Source: Pseudomonadota bacterium
Lineage (GTDB): Bacteria > Pseudomonadota > Gammaproteobacteria > Halothiobacillales > Halothiobacillaceae
Length of the DNA stretch: 5,739 bases
NCBI GenBank assembly: GCA_021795795.1
Contig: JAJYPA010000522.1
Location: forward strand, 1-5,739
Direction: 5' to 3'
The notes below the pieces were generated by a model that saw nothing but the letters and a program-made list of their open reading frames with translations, was not told the DNA's origin and did no database searches. Positions 1 to 4,769 of the stretch are shown here, piece by piece; the first letter of the stretch is position 1, and each line of letters starts with the position of its first letter. A program made the translations under genes and the position numbers.

Positions 1-77
1 AAGTGGCCATAACGGCGCCGACTCGAAATCGGATGGGCGGCAACGCCACGTGGGTTCGAATCCCACCCTCTCCGCCA
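1..77 (+). tRNA. tRNA-Ser (anticodon CGA), 5' end cut by the window
   Basis: The anticodon loop is CTCGAAA at 22-28 (anticodon CGA at 24-26), with stems 18-21 and 29-32. A long variable arm follows, with the ggcg/cgcc hairpin typical of class II tRNAs such as tRNA-Ser. The T-arm is GTGGG-TTCGAAT-CCCAC (50-66), the acceptor 3' strand is CCTCTCC (67-73), the discriminator base is G74 and CCA (75-77) is encoded. The 5' acceptor strand, and probably part of the D-arm, lie outside the window. The 3' end is repeated at 3488-3510, so this tRNA serves as the integration site for the element that follows. The identity is clear from the anticodon and the class II shape. Confidence 0.95.
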
Positions 78-79
78 AT
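57..79 (+). repeat. attL: tRNA-Ser 3' end, exact 23-bp direct repeat of 3488-3510
   Basis: The 23 bases starting CGAATCCC and ending CCGCCAAT, covering half of the T-loop through CCA plus AT, recur exactly and in the same orientation at 3488-3510. The bases just outside differ: T56 against G3487, and G80 against T3511. Tyrosine integrases commonly recombine at tRNA 3' ends and so leave a complete tRNA at one side and a copy of its 3' end at the other. The integrase remnant beginning at 179 sits where such a gene is expected. Confidence 0.92.
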
Positions 80-88
80 GAATACAAT

Positions 89-120
89 GGGTTAGGCTTT
101 TCGGCCTAGCCCCTTTTCTT
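89..120 (+). terminator. Rho-independent terminator just after tRNA-Ser
   Basis: The stem pairs G89-C97 with G104-C112 (TAGGC with GCCTA, extended by one G-T wobble and three G-C pairs) around a six-base TTTTCG loop. The tract TTTTCTT follows at 114-120. It lies inside the left att boundary, so the integrated DNA and not the tRNA gene supplies it. It probably ends tRNA transcription and insulates the island. Confidence 0.85.
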
Positions 121-178
121 CGCCATATTGAATTTGCAGCACACTAAGGCCAGATTTGGCTGTCCGTGGAGGTGAGCA

Positions 179-424
179 ATGGCGTCGATTACACCAAGCT
201 ACGACCGGGAAGGGGAGCACATCGGCTGGAAAGCGTCCGTCCGAAAGCGCGGCTTCCCGCCTCAGTGCCAGACCTTCAGAACCCGCAAGAAGGCCACCAG
301 CCGCCTATTCGAGAAAGGCTTCAACCCTATGGAAGTCTCGGCCATCACCGGGCACAAGACACTCCAGATGCTGAAACGCTATACTTATTTGAGGGCTGAG
401 GATCTGGCGAAGCGGACGGGGTGA
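179..424 (+). pseudogene. Tyrosine-recombinase (phage-type integrase) remnant with large internal deletion
   Basis: The 81-residue reading frame joins the two ends of a site-specific integrase. Residues 1 to about 38 resemble the N-terminus of tRNA-targeting integrases (MASI, SYD, HIGWKA, then RKRG and TFRT). Residues from about 40 onward match the extreme C-terminus: SRLFEKGF, then ITGHK with His59, then KRYTYL with Tyr68 as the expected nucleophile. Full-length relatives are usually well over 300 residues, so the whole core is missing, including the first catalytic Arg and the Arg of the HxxR box. The frame stays open across the junction. The start has a clear GGAGG at 168-172, six bases upstream of ATG. 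Its place directly after the tRNA attachment site fits an island integrase. It might still be translated, but it cannot catalyse recombination. Confidence 0.9.
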
Positions 425-427
425 CCG

Positions 428-631
428 ATGAAGTCAGAGGATATCGTCGGACATTCGTGAACTGCTTAGACTTAGAAAGGTCCACGGTGACGGTCGCTGG
501 AAAAGAAAAAGGGACTCGCTCACGTGCGGCTCCCTGGTGGTGAAATCATCTACGCGGAGGTTCATTGGTATGAAGCGCACGGCGTCGGAAAAGTTGAATA
601 CAAGATCAAGCATCCCCTCCATGACGAATGA
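428..631 (+). pseudogene. Frameshifted small conserved gene (HWYEAHG protein)
   Basis: Three frames must be joined to read this gene. ATG428 opens MKSEDI, a second frame carries RELLRLRKVHGDGRWKRK (about 456-508), and after the A5 run at 506-510 a third frame carries HVRLPGGEIIYAEVHWYEAHG and ends KHPLHDE at the stop 629-631. The last part is strikingly protein-like: I recall small proteins of unknown function with a C-terminal AEVHWYEAHGIG-like motif followed by a basic KxE/FKIK stretch. One base missing from the A run would restore the second junction, and one extra base near 443-453 explains the first. The stop overlaps the start of the next gene (621) by 11 bases, as in coupled pairs. The function is unknown. 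The frameshifts could be real decay or read errors. Confidence 0.65.
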
Positions 632-848
632 TCCGGCATTCTGGCTCTGCGTATCCAATGCCGACTATGAGGTTTCCCTCGAACCCCGTAAAGTTTATGA
701 GGGGATACCAGACCCGGAGGCGCAAAAGTTGGGCATGATTCGCGTCATCGATGAATCTGGCGAGGATTACCTGTTCCCAGCGTCCCTCTTCCTCCCCATA
801 ACGCTTCCTCATGATGTCGCTGTTGCCGTCCACCGCCTGGCTGTTTGA
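621..848 (+). CDS. Conserved hypothetical small protein (VIDESGEDYLFP motif), 75 aa
   Basis: The 75-residue protein has no signal peptide or membrane segment. It is acidic in the middle and has a recognisable pattern: WLCVSNADYEVSLEPRKVY, then IPDPEAQKLGMIRVIDESGE followed by DYLFPAS, then PITLPHDV. I recall this layout (EASLE.RK.Y, PDP.A, RVIDESGEDYLYPA, P..LP) from short conserved proteins with no assigned function. I chose ATG621 because it overlaps the end of the preceding broken gene (stop 629-631), which points to translational coupling. An alternative in-frame ATG at 570 has a GGAGG nine bases upstream and would add 17 residues not typical of the pattern. The stop is followed after one base by the IHF-like gene, so the three genes look like one operon. 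No enzyme residues can be proposed. Confidence 0.75.
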   Translation: MTNDPAFWLCVSNADYEVSLEPRKVYEGIPDPEAQKLGMIRVIDESGEDYLFPASLFLPITLPHDVAVAVHRLAV

Positions 849-849
849 T

Positions 850-1146
850 ATGACCATCACGAAACTGAAGTTAACCCATTACCTGTCAGACACCATGGCC
901 CTGACTGCCAGAGAATGCGCGGCGCTGGTCGATACACTCTTTGATACAATCCGCTTGACGCTGGCGGCCGGCGAGGACGTGAATCTGTCCGGCTTCGGGA
1001 ACTTCACCCCGCGGGGCAAGCGGGCGCGGCCTGGGCGGAATCCGAAAAACGGGAAGCCGGTTGAGATCAAGGCCAGGCGAGTGGTGGCGTTTCGGGCCAG
1101 TCCATTGCTGAAGAAGATGACGATGGCTAAGGAACCTCTGACCTAG
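850..1146 (+). CDS. IHF-alpha-like (HU/IHF family) DNA-binding protein
   Basis: The 98-residue protein matches the HU/IHF family in length. It begins MTITKLKLTHYL, continues with a dimerisation helix region (ECAALVDTLFDTIRLTL), the turn VNLSGFGNF at about 46-54, and the DNA-intercalating arm with RPGRNPKNGKPVEIKARRVV. The GRNPK.G and ARRVV.F signature is closer to IHF subunits than to plain HU, and ITKLKLTHYLSD fits the alpha side. It should bend DNA in the nucleoid, possibly for recombination or transcription of the element; that role is inferred. ATG850 starts one base after the upstream stop (TGATATG), so translation is probably coupled; no strong Shine-Dalgarno is visible. The last residues (EPLT and the TAG at 1144-1146) are encoded by the IS left end, so the native C-terminus has been replaced. 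It is probably an accessory paralogue of the chromosomal ihfA. Confidence 0.88.
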   Translation: MTITKLKLTHYLSDTMALTARECAALVDTLFDTIRLTLAAGEDVNLSGFGNFTPRGKRARPGRNPKNGKPVEIKARRVVAFRASPLLKKMTMAKEPLT

Positions 1147-1148
1147 CC
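1131..1148 (+). repeat. IS left inverted repeat (IRL)
   Basis: This 18-bp end matches the opposite end in inverted orientation at 14 of 18 positions. It supplies the last codons and the TAG stop of the IHF-like gene. The adjoining CTAA at 1127-1130 is the likely target tetranucleotide. Confidence 0.8.
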
Positions 1149-1261
1149 AAGATAATGACTCGTTACAAGGCACAAACGGCTTATGGCACGCTTGGTTCCG
1201 CGGTTTTCACCCGGAAACGGTCCGGTTTAGCGATTTCCCGGGAATCCAGAGACACCGCTCC

Positions 1262-2133
1262 TCACCCGGCCAGCAAATGCCGCCGCATCATGTACAGGTT
1301 CGCCAAGGCAAAGAGCGTGGTGATCTGCGCCCCGTTCTTGGCCAATCCCCGATACCTGGTTTTGCGGTAGCCAAACTGGCATTTCAACACTCGAAAAGCG
1401 TGCTCCCCCAGGGAGCTATCCGAGCCACGATACGGTTGTAGCGCTTCAGGGCCGGCAAACCGGTCTTTTATCCGGGATAACGACGCCGTGCCACCGCGTC
1501 CTGAGTGCCTTGCGCGGCCAGGCGGGCATGCACCTGGGGATGGTCGTAGCCCCGGTCGGCGAGGAGGACCTCTTCGTCGCCCGTCAGAAGGGCATCCAGC
1601 ACCTGATGGTCCGGCACCTTCGCCGCCGTATAGTCCACGGCCTGGGCGATGCCCTGCAGATCGGTGGCTACGTGCGCCTTCATCCCAAAATACCACTGAT
1701 TTCCCTTCTTGGTGGAACTCATCTCGGGATCCCGCTTTTGGTCCCGGTTCTTGGTGGAACTCTGGGCATGGATCAGAGTGGCGTCCACCATCCGTCCTTC
1801 CTGCAGCAGCAGACCCGCTTCCCGCAGCACAGCTTGCGCCTCGGCAAAGATCGCTTCGGACAGACCATGCCGCTCCAGCAGCCGGCGGAACTTGAGGATC
1901 GTCGTCTCATCGGGGATGAGGTCCTGACCCAGATCAATCCCCACAAAGTGGCGCAGCAGTGGGATTTCGTAGAGGGCCTCTTCGAGGCTGGGATCGGAAT
2001 AGGCGTACCACTGCTGCAGGAAGTGGATGCGCAGCATCCGCTCCAGGGGCATCGGCTTGCGCCCACTGCCCCCATGAGGATAGTGGGGCTCAATCAACGC
2101 CACCAACCGCGCCCAGGGCACGACACCATCCAT
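1262..2133 (-). pseudogene. IS5-family transposase, two frameshifts and shortened N-terminus
   Basis: Reading leftward, the first frame (2133 to 1468) gives an N-terminal DUF772-like part (PHYPHGGSGRKPMPLERML, then HFLQQWYAYSDPSLEEALYE). The DDE core follows, with Asp117 in MVDATL, KKGNQWYFGMKAH, and Asp193 in LADRGYD. It stops at TAA 1468-1470. A neighbouring frame continues LPALKRYNRIVARI, and a third carries the last acidic residue in LGEHAF and FGYRKTRYRGLAKN down to the stop at 1262. Two compensating single-base indels, near 1468-1475 and near 1405-1420, explain this. About 25 residues normally before the VVPWARLVALIEPHYP stretch are absent. The element is therefore unlikely to move by itself, unless the indels are sequencing errors. 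Confidence 0.9.
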
Positions 2134-2143
2134 TATATCAGGG

Positions 2144-2161
2144 GACTAAATCAGAGGCTCC
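2144..2161 (-). repeat. IS right inverted repeat (IRR)
   Basis: Read on the minus strand from 2161 inward it is GGAGCCTCTGATTTAGTC, a 14/18 match to the left end. It supplies the last residues (GSL) and the TGA stop (2151-2153) of the DsrE-like gene. The adjoining CTAG is at 2162-2165. Confidence 0.8.
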
Positions 2162-2644
2162 CTAGCGCATACCCGTTCTCTTGATAAGCGATGACAGAGA
2201 TGAAGCCGTTACCCACCGGAGTGACTTGGGGGATGACGTTCGCTGGTTGGACATCCATACCATGCAATGCGACACCGCAGGCCTGAAACTGCATTCCTTT
2301 GCCGGACAATTTCACGATTTCCTTTTGAATATTTGCCACAGCTCTTTCGTCAGTGTACGGGATACCACGACGGTTCCTGGTCAGGAATGCCACATCTGGG
2401 CCGACAAATACCACTATGAAATGGGGGTAACTTTTTGCGACAAGAATTGCCGTCTGGTGAGCCCAATCACCTTCATCAGGTGCTCCACTGCCATGGGATT
2501 ACGCACATTAACCAGGAAAATAGCCTTGGCCTGATGCAGTCCGAGGAGCGCCTGACGGTCATTCAACTGCGCGGCTGACGCTTCCGTGACCGGGAATAGA
2601 CTAGAAAGTACGATGAATATATAAGAGATTATGAATTTTCTCAT
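2151..2644 (-). pseudogene. Secreted DsrE-family protein, broken by a -1 frameshift in a G5 run
   Basis: From ATG2644 (AGGAG nine bases upstream) the frame encodes a signal peptide (MRKFIISYIFIVLSSLFP, cleavage probably after ASA). The start of a DsrE-like Rossmann-type domain follows (LGLHQAKAIFLVNVRNPMAV). It ends early at KVTPIS, TAG at 2414-2416. The adjacent frame carries on seamlessly with HFIVVFVGPDVAFLTRNRRG, GIPYTDERAVANIQKEI and ACGVALHGMDV. Adding one base to the G5 run at 2423-2427 joins them into about 164 residues, normal for periplasmic DsrE-like proteins. The lone Cys in QACGVAL is the position expected to handle persulfide sulfur in this family. The gene follows the P460 gene by 47 bases. 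The last residues, GSL, and the stop come from the IS end. A phase-variable or mis-sequenced functional gene is possible. Confidence 0.85.
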
Positions 2645-2691
2645 GATTTTGTTCTCCTGATGGCATAGTTGCGCAACTTTCCATAAGGGAA

Positions 2692-3270
2692 TCACGGCAC
2701 GACGTTGTGGGGGTATTGCGTGATCAGGGCCACATACCGAGGATTCATGGCCTGTTTGGGGAAAAATCCTTTCCAGGTGGTGATGGGTAACAACTGCTGC
2801 GGAGGTGGCGCAAAGACCATATCCTGTTTGCGCACGATCACATGACAGGCAATGCAGGATCCTACCTTGCCAAAAGCCAGTACTTTGCCTGTGGGATCAT
2901 AGGCGGCCATAACCCAGTTCCGGTCGATGGAATCGAAATTTTCCACCTTGAGCATGGCCGTTACTCCGACCAGTTGCTTGTGGCGGTTGTAATTCTCCTT
3001 AACTACCAGGCTACCCTCCCGGTAGCGGGTTACCTTGAGAATGCCTCCGGCTTTTTGGATGCTGTCCTTGGCCGCCGTATTGGCAAGATCTGTCGTATAG
3101 GGATCTACCGTTCTGGATCCCACCTGGTAAGGGGTGCTTTCCGGCATGATGGCGTGCGTTTTCTGCAGCCCCTGGATTTCCTTCCAGAGGGATTGAGGAC
3201 TCGAAACGCTGGTGTTAGCCAAAGCCAAAGCAGGTAAACAGCCACACAACACTGCCAGGAGATGCTTCAT
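2692..3270 (-). CDS. Secreted cytochrome P460-family c-type haem protein
   Basis: The 192-residue protein starts with a signal peptide (MKHLLAVLCGCLPALALA, likely cut after residue 18), so it should act in the periplasm. It has one c-type haem motif, CIACH (Cys139, Cys142, His143), near the C-terminus. This is the P460 arrangement: a beta-rich body with the haem site late, and a SLVVKENY segment around residues 87-94. Lys91 there is a candidate for the family's lysine-haem cross-link, which is inferred. P460 proteins oxidise small nitrogen compounds such as hydroxylamine or bind NO; the substrate here is unknown. ATG3270 has a strong GAGGAGG at 3278-3284, seven bases upstream. It is the first gene of a two-gene operon with the DsrE-like gene 47 bases on. 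No frameshift or missing motif is seen, so this is the one intact metabolic gene of the island. Confidence 0.88.
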   Translation of the reverse strand: MKHLLAVLCGCLPALALANTSVSSPQSLWKEIQGLQKTHAIMPESTPYQVGSRTVDPYTTDLANTAAKDSIQKAGGILKVTRYREGSLVVKENYNRHKQLVGVTAMLKVENFDSIDRNWVMAAYDPTGKVLAFGKVGSCIACHVIVRKQDMVFAPPPQQLLPITTWKGFFPKQAMNPRYVALITQYPHNVVP

Positions 3271-3303
3271 GGCCCATCCTCCTCAAGTAAATCAGCCTAC
3301 CCA

Positions 3304-3322
3304 CTACAGTGTAGTTTACACT
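3304..3322 (-). promoter_or_regulatory. Palindromic operator-like site upstream of the P460 operon
   Basis: Two palindromes overlap here, 34-52 bases upstream of the P460 start: CTAC-AGT-GTAG (3304-3314) and AGTGTA-GTT-TACACT (3308-3313 with 3317-3322). The position fits the promoter core or the region just downstream of it, and TACACT on the minus strand resembles a weak -10 hexamer. A dimeric repressor or activator of the P460-DsrE operon is a reasonable inference; which family binds cannot be told from the sequence. Confidence 0.5.
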
Positions 3323-3487
3323 ATGAGCCGTGGTGACACCGCGTGGGTTGGCACTTGGCGTGGACCTGGGGATCTGCTACCTTTGTCAGCGTTGAGTGAA
3401 CAGTGATGTAACTAGCAATTGTCACTATCTGGTCAAGGGCGTCTTGCGCAGCTTATTGAAATATAAATGGTTATTAGAGTTGGTGAG
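3323..3487. other. Non-coding stretch between the P460 promoter and attR
   Basis: I see no gene here. It holds an inverted repeat AGTGA/TCACT (3402-3406 and 3422-3426) with a 15-base spacer, and an AT-rich patch at about 3455-3478 directly before the att repeat. These could be arm-type integrase or excisionase sites, or the end of a lost transcript, but nothing decides between them. Confidence 0.35.
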
Positions 3488-3510
3488 CGAATCCCACCCT
3501 CTCCGCCAAT
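3488..3510 (+). repeat. attR: second copy of the tRNA-Ser 3' end
   Basis: It is an exact 23-bp copy of 57-79 in the same orientation, without the rest of the tRNA. It closes the mini-island on the right. An integrase relic starts only 33 bases further on, so the same site may also be the left boundary of a second, tandem element. Confidence 0.92.
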
Positions 3511-3519
3511 TTGTGCTAA

Positions 3520-3552
3520 GACACTGAATGTTAATAGTGTCAATGCATTCAG
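3520..3552. promoter_or_regulatory. Overlapping inverted repeats beside attR
   Basis: Two inverted repeats interlock: GACACT (3520-3525) with AGTGTC (3536-3541), and CTGAATG (3524-3530) with CATTCAG (3546-3552). They lie ten bases beyond the att repeat and overlap the likely start of the second integrase relic (ATG3543). Possible roles are an integrase or excisionase binding site, or autoregulation of the integrase. The repeats are seen; the role is inferred. Confidence 0.45.
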
Positions 3553-3834
3553 GGGACTTAGTGGTACAAAAAGCCGGTAGAAAGCGGAGCGGGCGGGACG
3601 AGGAAAAGGCGATACCCGCCCTGCCCAGCAACTGTTACAAGACCCCCCACGGATTCCTTTTCCGCATCGTCGTCCCGGAATCTGCGCGCCGCCGTCGGCA
3701 AGCGCGAAATCAAGAAGTCCCTCGGTAAAAACTAGCGGCAAGCTGTCAGCCAGACGCGCCTCCTGTCCCTGCAGGTGGACCAGCAGTTCAGCACACTACC
3801 GCAGCAGACGGCCCAAAAGCTGGAATACGCGATG
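3543..3834 (+). pseudogene. Second integrase relic (N-terminal part, DUF6538-like), frameshift and stop
   Basis: The frame from ATG3543 contains NCYKTPHGFLFRIVVPESAR, the layout of the N-terminal part of a different group of phage-type integrases (FRIRVP..LR..G..EI..SL). A shift in the GC repeat at about 3684-3691 moves reading to a frame with AVGKREIKKSLGKN, then a TAG at 3733-3735 where Tyr would be expected. It continues with RQAVSQTRLLSLQVDQQFS, typical of the following helix, and LEYAM. After about 3834 the likeness fades and the frame stops at 3910-3912. No catalytic domain is visible. It starts 33 bases after the second att copy, so it probably belonged to another element inserted at the same tRNA end. 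It is unrelated in sequence to the relic at 179-424. Confidence 0.72.
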
Positions 3835-4261
3835 CCGTGCAACGCTGCTGCCTCGCCCGTCCGCCAGATCAATGCCTCCAGGCCATCAGCCAAGTCACCC
3901 CAAAGCTCGTAGCGGGACTGCACAGTTTCCGGCTGCCCACCCCTGGAAGCCGATCCGGTCGGCGTCGCAAAGGGTTCGCTGAGGAGGGTTATCAGGGCCT
4001 CTCCTCGCAATGTCTTGCAATGACACCGAGCGAAAATGCGATGCGCACCTGCACGGTCCCGTTCAGTACGGCAGGGGGCGGACGGGAGCAAATTCCGCGA
4101 GCCACAGCATGCACTCCCGGCAGTCGAGCTTCCCCTGCACGAACGCGCCGCTGCCCGTGTGACCACCTCCGTTGACCATTGTCCCTATCAGGCAGCGCGC
4201 CGAAGCGCGGCGCGGGCGGAGTTCTTGGGCTGGTACAAGGTGTTGCGTGGCGAACGGGCAT
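3835..4261. other. Stretch with no recognisable gene (decayed DNA)
   Basis: Open frames exist on both strands because the DNA is GC-rich, but none has a convincing protein pattern. The most protein-like is a minus-strand frame from ATG4278 or ATG4179 to 4063, containing NGGGHTGSGAFVQGKLDCRE and CMLWLAEF. I do not recognise it and would not call it a gene. A GC-rich palindrome CGCGCC/GGCGCG lies at 4196-4201 and 4209-4214 around a seven-base loop. The stretch may hold the eroded remainder of the second element. Confidence 0.4.
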
Positions 4262-4325
4262 CCCTTTGTATTAAACATTAGTAAAATGTAACAATAAATA
4301 CATTTAACTTTTATTAAATATGAGC
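4262..4325 (+). promoter_or_regulatory. AT-rich regulatory block upstream of the DAB-type locus
   Basis: About 60 bases of strongly AT-rich DNA stand out from GC-rich surroundings. They contain AAATGTA (4284-4290) facing TACATTT (4299-4305) across eight bases, and ATTTAA (4302-4307) facing TTAAAT (4314-4319) across six. Spacings of the form TNA-N7/8-TNA, used by the LysR-type regulator CbbR of carbon-fixation genes, can be drawn here (TTA 4278-4280 to TAA 4289-4291; TTA 4304-4306 to TTA 4314-4316). In DNA this AT-rich such matches are easily met by chance. It is probably the promoter/operator of the rightward genes; the regulator is speculative. Confidence 0.5.
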
Positions 4326-4489
4326 TTTCCTCACAATGCAGTTCAGTCATCGCCCCCATGTGCGCGCCGACGGACCCAATGGCGAGGATCTCAATCATGC
4401 CATATGGGGGGCGAGCGATGAGCGTCCGTGACATGCGCGCCGAGCGTTCCGGACGATCCGGTCTTGAATGGGCCAAAATGGAGGTTTTT

Positions 4490-4759
4490 ATGTCTATTTT
4501 CAGACACTTGGAAAAACCAGAAGACGGTTCGAAGCTAGCGGTTTTCGAGCTTGCACAGGCCATCGATGCCAGTTTGTCAAAGGTGGCGCAGTCCCACAAT
4601 GGATTCAACGGCGCCCACGCCCGAGCGGCCGGGCATTATGTCTGTGTACGTTATCACCACAGCCAAGAGCCATCTTATCTCAGTATAAATGAAGCGCGCC
4701 GTTATTTGGAATGGGTCAATGCCGGTCATTCCGGACCCCACTGGGACCTACGTGACTAA
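4490..4759 (+). CDS. Small histidine-rich hypothetical protein leading the DabB gene, 89 aa
   Basis: ATG4490 follows GGAGG (4480-4484) with a five-base spacer; the same frame is open from 4358, but this site fixes the start. The product is 89 residues, soluble, without signal peptide. It has a helical N-terminal half (KLAVFELAQAIDASLSKVAQ) and a C-terminal half with HYVCVRYHHSQE, SINEARRYLEWVN and GHSGPHWDLRD. Eight residues are His (6, 36, 43, 49, 56, 57, 80, 84), and there is one Cys (52). I do not recognise a family. It is transcribed toward the DabB-like gene 60 bases on, with a hairpin between them, so it could be a regulator or accessory factor of the carbon-uptake complex; metal binding through His is conceivable. 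Both roles are inference. Confidence 0.75.
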   Translation: MSIFRHLEKPEDGSKLAVFELAQAIDASLSKVAQSHNGFNGAHARAAGHYVCVRYHHSQEPSYLSINEARRYLEWVNAGHSGPHWDLRD

Positions 4760-4769
4760 CAAAATGACT

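Larger units (their letters stand above)
1131..2161 (-). mobile_element. IS5-family insertion sequence, 1031 bp, degenerate
   Basis: The ends are defined by an imperfect 18-bp inverted repeat. The left end (1131-1148) reads GGAACCTCTGACCTAGCC, and the right end read inward from 2161 is GGAGCCTCTGATTTAGTC, giving 14 of 18 identical. Inside lies an IS5-group DDE transposase on the minus strand. The flanking four bases are CTAA on the left (1127-1130) and CTAG on the right (2162-2165). Both fit the YTAR target preference of the IS5 group but they are not identical, as the direct repeats of a simple insertion should be. Only 28 bases separate the right end from the first ATG of the transposase, so part of the left-hand coding end seems lost. 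Confidence 0.85.
57..3510. mobile_element. Mini genomic island integrated at tRNA-Ser(CGA), degenerate
   Basis: The segment is bounded by an exact 23-bp tRNA 3'-end repeat. It carries an integrase remnant next to the tRNA, a small-gene cassette ending in an IHF-like gene, an IS5-family element and a cytochrome P460/DsrE operon. At about 3.4 kb it is far smaller than usual integrative elements. With its deleted integrase and several frameshifted genes it is probably the shrunken remains of a larger island. It cannot be self-mobile as seen, because the recombinase has lost its catalytic core. An alternative is that the right repeat belongs to a second element that inserted in tandem, which the second integrase relic just beyond 3510 supports. 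Confidence 0.85.

Noticed and set aside
434..658. Minus-strand open frame opposite the small-gene cassette
   Set aside because: The plus strand carries the conserved HWYEAHG pattern and coupled starts; this frame is its shadow.
1510..2184. Long plus-strand open frame of 224 codons across the IS
   Set aside because: It is the antisense of the IS5 transposase, whose motifs (DDE residues, KKGNQWYFGMKAH, LADRGYD) are clear on the minus strand.
2842..3237. Plus-strand open frame of 131 codons opposite the P460 gene
   Set aside because: Antisense shadow; the minus strand has a signal peptide, a CxxCH haem motif and a strong ribosome site.
3732..4166. Minus-strand open frame of 144 codons
   Set aside because: No recognisable protein pattern or convincing ribosome site, and its right-hand part overlaps the integrase relic on the other strand.
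4449..4461. Short palindrome CCGGA-CGA-TCCGG before the small gene
   Set aside because: Five-base arms in GC-rich DNA are too easily found by chance to be called a site.
4358..4489. Longer N-terminus (44 extra residues) for the small His-rich protein
   Set aside because: The good Shine-Dalgarno GGAGG sits directly before ATG4490, and the upstream part is Arg/Met-rich with no protein-like pattern.
4063..4608. Minus-strand open frame of 181 codons
   Set aside because: It runs through the AT-rich regulatory block and antisense to the small His-rich gene; only its last part looks slightly protein-like and I cannot assign it.
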